Origin: a virus
Strand: one strand, 5' to 3'
Virus record (IMG/VR): IMGVR_UViG_3300022746_000016
Span: 102,548-166,547 of that record
DNA length: 64,000 bases
Part shown: piece after piece, positions 16,334 through 23,724 of the stretch
Position numbering within the stretch: position 1 is the first letter of the stretch
Layout: each line of letters begins with the position of its first letter
Notes under the pieces: generated by a model
Databases searched by the model: none
Told to the model about the DNA's origin: nothing
Seen by the model: the letters and a program-made list of their open reading frames with translations, nothing else
Made by a program: the position numbers and the translations under genes

Positions 16334-16920
16334 TGTTCGTATCCAAACATTTCAAAATCTTGTTTAAAATAAGTTCTTACCATCTCTCGGCTTTCATCAT
16401 CATACATTTCTTCAGTTGGTTTTCTATCTGGATTGACACGTTCTTGTGGAACTACAATACCAGTCTCACGTTGGAATGTTTCCATATCTTCCATCTTGAA
16501 AATTCTAATATCAGATTTAGAATCCAAGTAACTGCTCTGAAGAAGAAAGTGGTGTGACACCGTAAGATAGTTGGCTAACTCGAATGTGTTAAAGTGAAAG
16601 AACTTTAACCACTCTTTGAAGTCTAAACTTAGAAATTTCTGATAAAACTCAATAGACTTTCTTCGCATAAAATGCGGTGGCTTGATATGTTTCTGTAAAT
16701 GGAAATATGTACTGACTGCTCTATCGTATGGGTTGCGCACGAACGTGAATGAGTAGTCTGGTGTGAAGTTATGGAACCTACATCTCGCCTCTAACTGTGC
16801 ATGAGTTAGATGAGATACCATCCACTCAATAGGAAAATTGTGATCAGGAGAATCTACAAGTGCCGTACGAATGGATGTCCCAGCTGTTTTTGGGATATGC
16901 AGGAACAGAACATTTTTCAT
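16330..16920 (-). CDS. Sulfotransferase-family protein, copy 2
   Basis: A 196-residue protein with PKTAGT at 10-15 (5'-phosphosulfate loop) and RNPYDR at 62-67 (3'-phosphate site). It is a paralogue of the protein at 6692-7270, with similar length, the same order of blocks and a nearly identical C-terminal helix, but only moderate identity elsewhere. It lies between a radical SAM gene (junction TGATATG) and the glycosyltransferase-methyltransferase gene (ATGA). I infer sulfation of a sugar or peptide made by its partners. PAPS must come from the host. Confidence 0.83.
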   Translation of the reverse strand: MKNVLFLHIPKTAGTSIRTALVDSPDHNFPIEWMVSHLTHAQLEARCRFHNFTPDYSFTFVRNPYDRAVSTYFHLQKHIKPPHFMRRKSIEFYQKFLSLDFKEWLKFFHFNTFELANYLTVSHHFLLQSSYLDSKSDIRIFKMEDMETFQRETGIVVPQERVNPDRKPTEEMYDDESREMVRTYFKQDFEMFGYEQ

Positions 16921-16921
16921 A

Positions 16922-17839
16922 TCAAAGATGTTTAATTGGGATAACTTTCTTTTTAATAGAAATGTCTTGATTCATTGTAATGTACTGTTTTGTCTCAGGA
17001 CAAGATGAACATACATCTTCAGCAGTGTAAACAGTCTGCAAGAATTCTTCTACAGCAGAGTTATCATTAATATCTACACCATCATATTTTAAATATGGAG
17101 CCCACTCTGGATCATCTAGCTGTTCTTTAATAGCTAGCATATCTGAAAGGTACGCTGTATGAGAACACTTATATAATTTACCCTTATACAACTGAGGGCA
17201 ATTAGTCTCGCAGATCTTGAATGCTTTGTCTTTGTCAGAGTTAAATGGATAGACTTTATCACCTTCATACTTGATGATATGCCCCCAGATCTCTTTCTTA
17301 CGTTGCCATTCATTGGAGATCTCAATCCATCCAAAGTCTTGATCTTCATACAAAGTGTTTCTTCGCATGAACTTAATATTTTTGGCTATAGCTTTCTTAT
17401 AAAAATCTAAAACCTTCTCAGCAAGATTGTCTCTACTCTTATCACCTGGACCAACGTGGACTGATATTTTTAAAGTCATTCCACGTTCAACTAAATCAAG
17501 CAACCAATCGTCATGCTTATTAACATAGAAACCATTGGTCAACAACTTAACCTTCTTACCCTTTGAGATAAGATACTCACATACAGCTTTAGTGCCTTTG
17601 GGGTTGAGCAATGGCTCTCCACCAAGAATGTGGAATGTTCTTATCTCAGTTTTTTCTAGAAGGATTTCTAAGTCTTTGATAAGCTGTTCAATGTCTACAG
17701 ATTCGGAGACATCAACAAACTCTGAGTGATGAGAGCAACCAGAGCAAGTTAGGTTACATCCCATATGTGTATGGACATTTAGACGTTCTAAATTTCCACC
17801 ATACTTTTCTAGTATGGATTTTGCAAGATCGCCTTGCAT
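16922..17839 (-). CDS. Radical SAM enzyme with C-terminal Cys-rich (SPASM/Twitch-like) region
   Basis: A 305-residue radical SAM protein. CNLTCSGC gives the CxxxCxxC iron-sulfur site at 28, 32 and 35, and GGEPLL at 73-78 is the SAM-binding GGE motif. Further cysteines near the C-terminus (KICETNCPQLY, KLYKCSH, VCSSCPE) could bind an auxiliary cluster, as in enzymes that modify peptides or sugars. It is the first gene of the three-gene group with sulfotransferase copy 2 and the glycosyltransferase-methyltransferase. The reaction is unknown; peptide maturation, epimerisation and sugar dehydrogenation are all possible. Confidence 0.87.
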   Translation of the reverse strand: MQGDLAKSILEKYGGNLERLNVHTHMGCNLTCSGCSHHSEFVDVSESVDIEQLIKDLEILLEKTEIRTFHILGGEPLLNPKGTKAVCEYLISKGKKVKLLTNGFYVNKHDDWLLDLVERGMTLKISVHVGPGDKSRDNLAEKVLDFYKKAIAKNIKFMRRNTLYEDQDFGWIEISNEWQRKKEIWGHIIKYEGDKVYPFNSDKDKAFKICETNCPQLYKGKLYKCSHTAYLSDMLAIKEQLDDPEWAPYLKYDGVDINDNSAVEEFLQTVYTAEDVCSSCPETKQYITMNQDISIKKKVIPIKHL

Positions 17840-17841
17840 GA

Positions 17842-18123
17842 TTAAGGCATCACGTTAGCGATCTGGATTCCTGTACCGAAACGAGAGCTATACTCATTTC
17901 GCATTTCTACTGCTGGTTCACCTTCTGATGCAATTGCTGACTTATTCAGATAGATTTTACCATCAACGTATGGCATGTATGGTGCCAGTCCTACGCTAAT
18001 GCCAGAGTCTGTTGGTTGTAATACGATATTAGCTGCGTTGTCTAAATGATAACCACTATCAGAAGATGAGGATACATCAGCAATAAGTTCTTCACCATTA
18101 ATCAATTTAAATACTTTAATCAT
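17842..18123 (-). CDS. LSm-like small phage protein
   Basis: A 93-residue protein starting MIKVFKLINGEELIADVSSS. The pattern of a short strand, GEELIADV, GYHLDNAANIVLQP and later hydrophobic strands is like the Sm/LSm-type small proteins of aquatic T4-like phages, including the protein at 34062-34496 in this window. It ends with RFGTGIQIANVMP. Binding of RNA or assembly into rings is a guess from the fold. It follows an unknown 67-residue gene and precedes the radical SAM gene by two bases. Confidence 0.7.
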   Translation of the reverse strand: MIKVFKLINGEELIADVSSSSDSGYHLDNAANIVLQPTDSGISVGLAPYMPYVDGKIYLNKSAIASEGEPAVEMRNEYSSRFGTGIQIANVMP

Positions 18124-18124
18124 T

Positions 18125-18328
18125 TCATTCCTCTATAACAAGTTGTTCAATAAAATCTGCTGCTGCGTTTTGGTCTTGGAAAAACTTTATGTGAGTAGTT
18201 TCCATATCGAAGCAGTGTTGTGCGACTACCATAATCTGTTTGTTCTTATAAACAGATACCTTGAGTATCCAATCGCCACGTCGGACGGTGACGAACGAGA
18301 TAAGGTTGGGTGATAGTCTTGCTTTCAT
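18125..18328 (-). CDS. Small protein of unknown function
   Basis: A 67-residue protein with strands LISFVTVRRGDWILKVSVYKNKQ and MVVAQHCFD, then a helix (QNAAADFIEQLVIEE). The fold looks like a compact beta-alpha domain. It sits one base from the LSm-like gene and nine bases below a GNAT gene. I know no homologue with a function. Neat packing and a normal coding pattern support it. Confidence 0.65.
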   Translation of the reverse strand: MKARLSPNLISFVTVRRGDWILKVSVYKNKQIMVVAQHCFDMETTHIKFFQDQNAAADFIEQLVIEE

Positions 18329-18337
18329 ACCTAATAT

Positions 18338-18898
18338 TTAGGTACGATTACGTCTCCAGTAGAAGTCGAAAGCATTATAATTTGTTTTTATGATCATATC
18401 ATAAACTGCCATTCTATCTAAATATGCGTCTTTCATCACTGTCGCTGTGGTTGCTGGTTGGATGCCGACTGTAGCATCGGACTCACCATACTCACTAACG
18501 ATCGTCATCTCATTCTTGCTGGCGATATGACGCATGGCTTTGTTCTCAGTCAAGCAGTGCATAAACACTTCCTTGATGCCTTGAGTGCGTAACCAAGTTA
18601 CTGCACGATCGAACATCTCTTGAGCTAATCCATTACCACGATATTGTTTATCTACAGAACAACCAAGTTCGGCATCAGAATCTTTAACTGCTGCGTGACA
18701 AGCAGCAATAATATTACCATCAACATCTTCACAACCAAACCACTTTGACTCGTCATTGAATGAAGAGTGGATGTAGTTCTCTATAAAGTTATCAGAAACC
18801 ATCGCACCAAAACGTAGGCGACGATCTTCTCCCTGTAGCGATGTTAAATGCGCAACAAGTTTGTCTTGATCTATTTGAGTTAATTTTCTTGGAATCAT
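18338..18898 (-). CDS. GNAT-family N-acetyltransferase, second copy
   Basis: A 186-residue acetyltransferase. The acetyl-CoA loop is YRGNGLAQEMF (Q/RxxGxG/A), preceded by the strand AELGCSVDKQ and followed by KEVFMHCLTENKAM, the fourth-helix region with a usual Asn. It differs clearly from the GNAT in the modification cassette (546-1187) and has no coupling to it. It may acetylate a host or phage protein, as a small-molecule acetyltransferase may do. The target is unknown. An eight-base hairpin separates it from the 52-residue gene upstream. Confidence 0.85.
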   Translation of the reverse strand: MIPRKLTQIDQDKLVAHLTSLQGEDRRLRFGAMVSDNFIENYIHSSFNDESKWFGCEDVDGNIIAACHAAVKDSDAELGCSVDKQYRGNGLAQEMFDRAVTWLRTQGIKEVFMHCLTENKAMRHIASKNEMTIVSEYGESDATVGIQPATTATVMKDAYLDRMAVYDMIIKTNYNAFDFYWRRNRT

Positions 18899-18906
18899 AA
18901 TTGATG

Positions 18907-18926
18907 ATGGGGACTTGCGTCCCCAT
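18907..18926 (-). terminator. Hairpin terminator-like element
   Basis: A perfect eight-base stem (18907-18914 with 18919-18926), GC-rich with a four-base loop, lies between the 52-residue gene and the second GNAT. The T-rich tail is on the plus-strand side, so it may act in both directions or only as an RNA-stabilising end. Confidence 0.5.
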
Positions 18927-18930
18927 TCTT

Positions 18931-19089
18931 TTAAGCCATTTTGTTTCTTAACGCTCTCGCATAATACTGTCGTTCGAGTTGTTCGACATGCATTGGTGTC
19001 TGAGGGTCATGAGCTAAAATGTATTCTTCTAAAGTTTGGGATCTATCACGGAACACATAAACAAAGAATTGTTTTAGTGCTTGTAACAT
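18931..19089 (-). CDS. Short protein coupled to Hsp20
   Basis: A 52-residue protein, MLQALKQFFVYVFRDRSQTLE, then EYILAHDPQTPMHVEQLERQYYARAL. Its ATG overlaps the Hsp20 stop as TAATG, the same junction used elsewhere in this genome, and the frame is open without rare features. The C-terminal half resembles short phage and bacterial proteins in which a helix with ERQY ends the chain. No function is known to me. Confidence 0.65.
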   Translation of the reverse strand: MLQALKQFFVYVFRDRSQTLEEYILAHDPQTPMHVEQLERQYYARALRNKMA

Positions 19090-19577
19090 TATTCACCTTC
19101 GTTTAGAAGTTGCTTGCCTTTACCAGCCTTAACTGGAACCTTCTTAGCTTTTTGCTCTTCTGGTACCAATTTGTCCAAAGCGATCTTCAAGATGCCATTG
19201 AACAACTCAGCGTCCTTAACTTCATAAGAATCACCGATAGCCCATGCACGAGTGAACGCACGGTTGGCGATACCTTTGAACAAATAGTCAGCAGTCTCAT
19301 CTACATCAGTAGACTGAGTATTGCCTTTAACGATTAGCTTACCACCGTCGATTGTTACGTCGATTTCGTTTGTGGCGAAACCAGCTACAGCAATCTCGAT
19401 TGTGTAAGTGTTACCGTCTTTACGGACATTGAATGGTGGGTAGTTTGGGATGTCTTTAGTCAAGTCATCATGCAATGCTTGCATGCGTTTGAATTGGTCA
19501 TCGAAACCGACAAACACTTTGTCGAAGTCTTTGAAAAGGTCTTGGCTAAAGAATGCAGGTACGAATGATTTCGTCAT
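19089..19577 (-). CDS. Hsp20-family small heat-shock protein
   Basis: A 162-residue small heat-shock chaperone. The alpha-crystallin domain runs from about residue 43 to 135: PPFNVRKDGNTYTIEIAVAGF, then the strand IDVTIDGGKLIVKGN, FTRAWAIGDSYEVKDAELFNGILKIAL. It holds unfolding proteins in oligomers. Start at 19577: AGGAGA lies eight bases upstream, so a 28-residue extension read through upstream sequence is rejected. Hsp20 genes are common in aquatic T4-like phages. The 152-base gap upstream has inverted repeats. Confidence 0.93.
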   Translation of the reverse strand: MTKSFVPAFFSQDLFKDFDKVFVGFDDQFKRMQALHDDLTKDIPNYPPFNVRKDGNTYTIEIAVAGFATNEIDVTIDGGKLIVKGNTQSTDVDETADYLFKGIANRAFTRAWAIGDSYEVKDAELFNGILKIALDKLVPEEQKAKKVPVKAGKGKQLLNEGE

Positions 19578-19729
19578 TTGAGTTTCTCCTATTAAGCGAG
19601 TAAGTGATAAAAATTGTCTCCTCGAAAGCAAGACAGTGCTGGTTACTTTATCCAGCGGCAATTAACGAATGCCAGTGAAATCTCTCGGACGCCTATACCG
19701 TAGACGACAACAGCCCTAAGGTGGGTTCT
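19578..19729 (-). promoter_or_regulatory. Structured leader region upstream of hsp20
   Basis: A 152-base gap with no convincing gene. It holds several short inverted repeats on the minus strand, including GGCA-TTCGTTAAT-TGCC and CTGG-ATAAAGTAA-CCAG, and two purine-rich ribosome-site-like stretches. It could be a structured 5' leader or an intergenic stabiliser. A thermosensor is only a suggestion. Confidence 0.35.
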
Positions 19730-19909
19730 TTACGCTGCTGTTTGGGCAGCTTTTGCAGCAGCTTGTGCTTCTGCTTCTAATGCTTGTGCTTGTGGGTCGC
19801 CCTGTTCTTTAATCTTACCGATCAAAGCTACAACCTCATCGAATGGGTGTTTACCAAGTGTACGAAGAATAGTATTTACTTCTGCAATAGTCAATTCAAG
19901 TTTAATCAT
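19730..19909 (-). CDS. Short Ala/Gln-rich-tailed protein
   Basis: A 59-residue protein, MIKLELTIAEVNTILRTLGK, then HPFDEVVALIGKIKEQ, ending in an Ala/Gln/Glu repeat-like tail (DPQAQALEAEAQAAAKAAQT). AGGAAAG lies eight bases upstream of the ATG. The first 40 residues match the pattern of a short helical protein found in aquatic T4-like phages. It lies between Hsp20 and the plus-strand endonuclease gene. Confidence 0.7.
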   Translation of the reverse strand: MIKLELTIAEVNTILRTLGKHPFDEVVALIGKIKEQGDPQAQALEAEAQAAAKAAQTAA

Positions 19910-19948
19910 TTTGTTTTCTTTCCTATGTTATAGTGAAATTCCCAATGT

Positions 19949-19956
19949 TATAAATA
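19949..19956 (+). promoter_or_regulatory. T4-type late promoter element TATAAATA upstream of GIY-YIG gene
   Basis: An exact TATAAATA on the plus strand, 60 bases before the endonuclease ATG at 20017. All neighbours are on the other strand, so the gene needs its own promoter. The leader contains an imperfect hairpin (GGGT...GAGA...TCTC...ACCC, about 19964-19990). Confidence 0.6.
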
Positions 19957-20016
19957 TTGGTATGGGTCACGAGATTGCCGTCTCTACCCATTCTAGATCT
20001 ACTTAGGAGAACCAGC

Positions 20017-20580
20017 ATGAGTATTTATTCAATCTATACCGCTACCAACAAAATAACAAAGAAAGTTTATGTTGGTTTCGCAACCAACTTCCATCAAAGA
20101 GTACTTCGTCATAAAGCACTCTATCCAAATTCCCCAAAGAAACTATACACAGCTATACGAAAATATGGCTGGGGTGCTTTTCTATGGGAAGAGATTTATG
20201 TTTCTACCGATAAAGAGCACTGTCTTAATGCAATGGAGCAGTTCTTTATAGAGGAATTTGATTCCATCAATTCTGGCTATAATACCACGAAAGGTGGAGC
20301 AGGAGTCCTTGGTGTTAATACCGAAACTGTTTGGATAAATGACGGTAAAAATCACAAAAGAGTTAAATTCAACTCACCGATACCAGAAGGATGGGTTCTT
20401 GGTAGAACCAAAATTTCTCGTAAAGTTAAAATGTCTAATGAATCAAAACAAACTATTAGTCATAAAAACAAAGAGCATGGCGTTTTTGCTAAACTGAATT
20501 GTCAAAAATCTCCATGCCCCCATTGCGGTATCTTTATGAATCTAGGTAATTTAACTAGACACATAAAGGCGAAGCACTAA
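20017..20580 (+). CDS. GIY-YIG endonuclease, probable free-standing homing enzyme
   Basis: A 187-residue plus-strand protein. SIYTATNKITKKVYVGFATN is the nuclease core (SIY...YVG), R in RVLRHK and E in MEQFFIEEF are usual active residues, and the chain ends with a zinc-finger-like CPHC...H...H unit (SPCPHCGIFMNLGNLTRHIKAKH). It is distant from the two copies around gene 43 but has the same C-terminal idea. AGGAGA stands six bases before the ATG; a longer start is rejected. The stop directly abuts the regA end on the opposite strand. Confidence 0.9.
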   Translation: MSIYSIYTATNKITKKVYVGFATNFHQRVLRHKALYPNSPKKLYTAIRKYGWGAFLWEEIYVSTDKEHCLNAMEQFFIEEFDSINSGYNTTKGGAGVLGVNTETVWINDGKNHKRVKFNSPIPEGWVLGRTKISRKVKMSNESKQTISHKNKEHGVFAKLNCQKSPCPHCGIFMNLGNLTRHIKAKH

Positions 20581-21000
20581 TCACTTAGCTTTCTTACCGA
20601 TATTGTACTTGGGTACTAATTCCCACTGGTCTTTTTCTTTATAAGAGACCACCTTAATTTGAGATAGCGAAGCCTTTTGATCAGCTTGCGTAGTATTTAG
20701 GATCTTTAACAGATCCCAGTCCTGTAACAAACTAGCAATTGCGTTACGTCTCTCGATATCACCTGCAGTGATATTCGATTCTTTACCATCGAGCGCAAAC
20801 AATTCCTTGAAGTGCACGATGAAGTACCGACCTTGCTTATGTAAGATATGGCAAGATTGGTATAGCTTTTGTTCTTTTCTTGAGGCAATCCCGATACGGG
20901 TTAGAGTTTCACGAACCTTCAGAAATGCATCTGGTTCAGGCAACGTCACCTCGAGCATGGACTCAGGAGTCCAGTCGTAATAAATCACTTCAACAGTCAT
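20581..21000 (-). CDS. regA: RegA translational repressor
   Basis: A 139-residue homologue of T4 RegA. The blocks FLKVRETLTRIGIASRKEQKLYQSCHILHKQGRY, IVHFKE and QWELVPKYNIG follow T4 in order. RegA binds early mRNA start regions and blocks their translation. Compared with T4 (122 residues) it has a longer N-terminus (MTVEVIYYDWTPESM). The ATG overlaps the gp62 stop (ATGA), giving the classic order 45-44-62-regA. The conserved Lys/Arg residues of the RNA site are present. Confidence 0.95.
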   Translation of the reverse strand: MTVEVIYYDWTPESMLEVTLPEPDAFLKVRETLTRIGIASRKEQKLYQSCHILHKQGRYFIVHFKELFALDGKESNITAGDIERRNAIASLLQDWDLLKILNTTQADQKASLSQIKVVSYKEKDQWELVPKYNIGKKAK

Positions 21001-21386
21001 GATTTTCCACCTTTGTATAATTTTTCTTTTATCATAATCAAGTGTTCATCGGAAAGGACACTCAGTGCCTCTTTCGCCTTTTCGCTTGAATACCCATAGT
21101 ACTCTTTTACGAGTTCTAAAGAAGCAGACTCAGCGTCGGCTTTTGCCCATTTACTGAAACGACGCTTCTTCGAAATAGTATTTAGGAAAAAAGAAAATTG
21201 CCAGTCAGGTGGGCATTGGTGATGTTGGTTCATCGAGTTTGCCTGCATAACTGTATCGGGGAAATATCCCAAGGCTCGGTTCACAATAAACTTCACCTTG
21301 TTATAGTCTTTAACTGCTTCTGGATCTCCTGCTAGTAAATCAACTTTGGTTTCGTTGATGGCTTTCACATAGTCGAATGGGCTCAT
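20997..21386 (-). CDS. 62: Clamp-loader small subunit gp62
   Basis: A 129-residue protein matching gp62 by pattern and by place: SPFDYVKAINETKVDLL at the start, then NKVKFIVNRALGYFPDTVMQANSMN, which carries the family core, and DWQFSFFLNTISKKRRFSKW. It joins gp44 to load gp45 clamps. It lies between a small membrane protein and regA, with ATGA overlaps on both sides. The length is below the 187 residues of T4 gp62, as in other aquatic T4-like phages. Confidence 0.9.
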   Translation of the reverse strand: MSPFDYVKAINETKVDLLAGDPEAVKDYNKVKFIVNRALGYFPDTVMQANSMNQHHQCPPDWQFSFFLNTISKKRRFSKWAKADAESASLELVKEYYGYSSEKAKEALSVLSDEHLIMIKEKLYKGGKS

Positions 21387-21706
21387 TTAGCAAACCCAAC
21401 TTCCTTCAGATTCTCTGGAGTAGCAGCGAATCTTGTATCTGGAAAACGAGATGCCAGAGAGTCTTCTAACTCTTTACGAGTTGGAGCCTGAGCCATAAAC
21501 TCATCGGTCTCTTTATTGAAGACATAGTATTGACCACTATGTTGTTCGATCTTGATATTGATTAGCTCGTCCTCGATTTCTCCAAGGTCTTGGTCGAGTT
21601 GTTTCATTATGTAATCAACTCGACGCTTGGCTAACTCCTCGCGGAGAACCCAACCCAGAATAAAGCCTAATGCGAAAACGCCAAAGATAGACAAAAAATC
21701 TTCCAT
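21383..21706 (-). CDS. Small membrane-anchored protein in clamp-loader operon
   Basis: A 107-residue protein with one N-terminal membrane helix (FLSIFGVFALGFILGWVL, residues 4-21) followed by a positively charged stop (REELAKRR) and a cytoplasmic tail with a helix and strands (HSGQYYVFNKE). The positive-inside rule puts the tail in the cytoplasm. It lies between gp44 and gp62, overlapping gp62 by ATGA. A membrane protein inside the clamp-loader operon is unusual in T4, but small genes are inserted here in relatives. Function unknown. Confidence 0.8.
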   Translation of the reverse strand: MEDFLSIFGVFALGFILGWVLREELAKRRVDYIMKQLDQDLGEIEDELINIKIEQHSGQYYVFNKETDEFMAQAPTRKELEDSLASRFPDTRFAATPENLKEVGFAK

Positions 21707-21713
21707 ATCAACC

Positions 21714-22667
21714 TCACTTGAATTTACATTGCATCATAATCTCAGTCAGCGCAGCCATAATGTTCAACTCATGGTCAGCGACGAATGCAGCTTTGTATTG
21801 ATAGTCAGCTAGGATCAAAACCAATGAAGGAATTGAACCAGCTTCCATCGTCGAAGCAGAAGTATCGTACAATTCGCGGAACAATGAAACTGTATCAGCA
21901 TCTGAGTTCTTAGCAACCCACTTACGGACGTTGGCGTAGTCTTTCTCTTTGAGATTCTTTACCAAGTCTTTATAGGATTCTTCGTTGAGGTTCAGGAGAA
22001 TGCCTGAATCAATCTTACCAGAAACAGAGTAACGTTGAAGTTCATTCAACATACGACGATAATCTGGAAAGTATTTAGTGACCAATTCAGCCACTACCTT
22101 TGGATCGAATTCAACACCCTCTTGTTTCAGAATCTGAGTAGCACGTTTAAAGAATGTACCAGCCAGTTGCTGTTTGTCTTTGTTGTCGATTTTAAAGTCG
22201 ATAACTGCACAACGAGAGTGGAGAGGTTCGATAATCTTGTTCTTGTAGTTACAAGTAAAGATGAAGCGACAGTTGTTACTGTATTCTTCAATGAACGAAC
22301 GTAGCGCAGGTTGAACCGACTGAGCATTCATATAATCAGCTTCGTCGATAATGATAATCTTCTTAGCGTCTGTCAATGAAACAGTCGTAGCAAAACCTTT
22401 GATAGTGGTACGAAGAACGTCGATTGAACGACCTTCCTCGGATCCGTTTACCATAATATACTCAGCACCGATCTCGTTACAGAGAGCCTTTGCTACAGTA
22501 GTCTTACCTACACCAGCAGTACCAGAGAATAAAAAAGTGGGTAGCTCGCCCTGAGCAATGTACTCTTTAAACGTCTTCTTAAGTGCATCTGGCAGGACAC
22601 ACTCATCGATCGTTTGTGGACGGTATTTCTCTACCCACAGAAACTGTTCTTCACGGGAGTCAATCAT
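21714..22667 (-). CDS. 44: Clamp-loader ATPase subunit gp44
   Basis: A 317-residue AAA+ clamp loader. WVEKYRP at 11-17 opens the domain, Walker A is GTAGVGKT at 49-56, Walker B IIIIDEAD at 104-111, sensor 1 IFTCNY and the SRC arginine finger (LHSRC) follow. A C-terminal helical collar region completes it. With gp62 it opens gp45 rings on primer-template DNA. The ATG at 22667 follows a TGA of the upstream gene by two bases; a TTG two codons earlier is possible. Confidence 0.96.
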   Translation of the reverse strand: MIDSREEQFLWVEKYRPQTIDECVLPDALKKTFKEYIAQGELPTFLFSGTAGVGKTTVAKALCNEIGAEYIMVNGSEEGRSIDVLRTTIKGFATTVSLTDAKKIIIIDEADYMNAQSVQPALRSFIEEYSNNCRFIFTCNYKNKIIEPLHSRCAVIDFKIDNKDKQQLAGTFFKRATQILKQEGVEFDPKVVAELVTKYFPDYRRMLNELQRYSVSGKIDSGILLNLNEESYKDLVKNLKEKDYANVRKWVAKNSDADTVSLFRELYDTSASTMEAGSIPSLVLILADYQYKAAFVADHELNIMAALTEIMMQCKFK

Positions 22668-22669
22668 AA

Positions 22670-22960
22670 TCAATCTTTCATAAACAAAAATAATGGCACA
22701 GAGTTATCGTCATCTGGTTTGAAATTTATCTTACCATTAGTCAATTCCCAAGCCTCAATACACATATTACGTAGTTGGTATTTGTGTCTGCTCTTAGAAG
22801 CACTTTCAGCAAAAAACAATCGCGGGTCTTCATACTTTTTATGATGCTTACACCACTTCATTTTAACCTGACGATTACCCCACAAGTCAGTAGTGTAGAT
22901 CTCATCTTTAGGTAAAACTTTTCTGTCGACCCGAGCAATATGATTCTTACGTTTATTCAT
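22670..22960 (-). CDS. Basic protein between 45 and 44
   Basis: A 96-residue, Lys-rich protein starting MNKRKNHIARVDRKVLPKD, with YTTDLWGNRQVKMKWCKHHKKYEDPRLFF in the middle. The C-x-H-H cluster could bind zinc, but a second ligand pair is only loosely present. I recall similar unnamed proteins beside gene 44 in related phages. GGAG lies six bases before the ATG at 22960. It probably binds nucleic acid, by charge; this is inference. Confidence 0.72.
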   Translation of the reverse strand: MNKRKNHIARVDRKVLPKDEIYTTDLWGNRQVKMKWCKHHKKYEDPRLFFAESASKSRHKYQLRNMCIEAWELTNGKINFKPDDDNSVPLFLFMKD

Positions 22961-22978
22961 CACAACTCCATAACAAAT

Positions 22979-22998
22979 AAGAGGGATTACTCCCTCTT
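22979..22998 (-). terminator. Hairpin after gene 45
   Basis: An eight-base perfect stem (22979-22986 with 22991-22998) and four-base loop, four bases below the gp45 stop, followed by ATTTGTT on the minus strand. It may end or attenuate transcription between 45 and the 44-62-regA group. Confidence 0.6.
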
Positions 22999-23001
22999 CA
23001 A

Positions 23002-23658
23002 TCAGAACTCAAATGTAGAGTCAGCTTCAACCGCAACGTAATAGACCAAGTCGCCGTTACCCTTAAAGCGAGAGATCTTCTTGCTTGAGATGCTAACAGT
23101 GTAGTCACCTGGAATCATCTTCAGGTTTTCTACTTTCAAGTTCACTTTGAAAGTCTTGTCAGTTGTACCGACTGGCTCGCTGAAAGAGTTACCAGTGGCA
23201 TTCTTCTTGTCACCAACAACTGCAGTAATTGTTGAACCATCACCGACGATAGAAACGTCAGATGCACGAAGGACAGACGCAGTGCGATGAATCATATTCA
23301 ACATCGCAGCAGTAACTGTGAACTCAATCTCAGCTTCTGGGAATGTGATAGACTTTTGTGGAGCAGTCAATACGCTTGCGTCTGCAGCGAAATACTTGAT
23401 GCTCATATTACCTTGTTTGATGGTAACATACTTCTCGCTAAAGTCCAACTCTGGATCTTCGAACAGAGACATCGCACCCAAGAACTCATTCAAGTCATAG
23501 ATGCCGAAGTCTGGGAAAGTCTCAGACACAGTGGCGTCAGCCATTACGTTCTTCTGTGCAGAGATGGTAGCCAACTTGTTACCTGACTTCAAAAGCAAAT
23601 TGCTATTGATGCTAGCAAAGTTTTTAATCAGGGCAGTTGTTTCTTTAGATAATTTCAT
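23002..23658 (-). CDS. 45: Sliding clamp gp45
   Basis: A 218-residue clamp subunit of the gp45 type. MKLSKETTALIKNFASINSNLL is the characteristic start, YDLNEFLGAMSLFEDPELDF and GDYTVSISSKKISRF match family blocks. Three copies form a ring that keeps gp43 on DNA and, in T4, also activates late transcription with gp55 (encoded here at 33330). The start is preceded by GGAG. It is the first gene after the probable promoter at 23677-23705. Confidence 0.96.
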   Translation of the reverse strand: MKLSKETTALIKNFASINSNLLLKSGNKLATISAQKNVMADATVSETFPDFGIYDLNEFLGAMSLFEDPELDFSEKYVTIKQGNMSIKYFAADASVLTAPQKSITFPEAEIEFTVTAAMLNMIHRTASVLRASDVSIVGDGSTITAVVGDKKNATGNSFSEPVGTTDKTFKVNLKVENLKMIPGDYTVSISSKKISRFKGNGDLVYYVAVEADSTFEF

Positions 23659-23676
23659 ATTTTCTCCAAGTGATAA

Positions 23677-23705
23677 TATACTATGTATAAAAGATTATAC
23701 GTCAA
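23677..23705 (-). promoter_or_regulatory. Possible sigma70-like promoter of gene 45
   Basis: TTGACG (23705-23700) stands upstream of an AT-rich area on the minus strand. With 17-base spacing the -10 would be AGTATA; with 19 bases TATATT. The place, in the gap before gene 45, is right, but the -10 choice is uncertain. Confidence 0.45.
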
Positions 23706-23724
23706 GAGGCTCATTTAGCCAAAT

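Noticed and set aside
19578-19661. 28-residue N-terminal extension of Hsp20
   Set aside because: The extension reads through a repeat-rich gap; AGGAGA stands at normal distance before the internal ATG at 19577.
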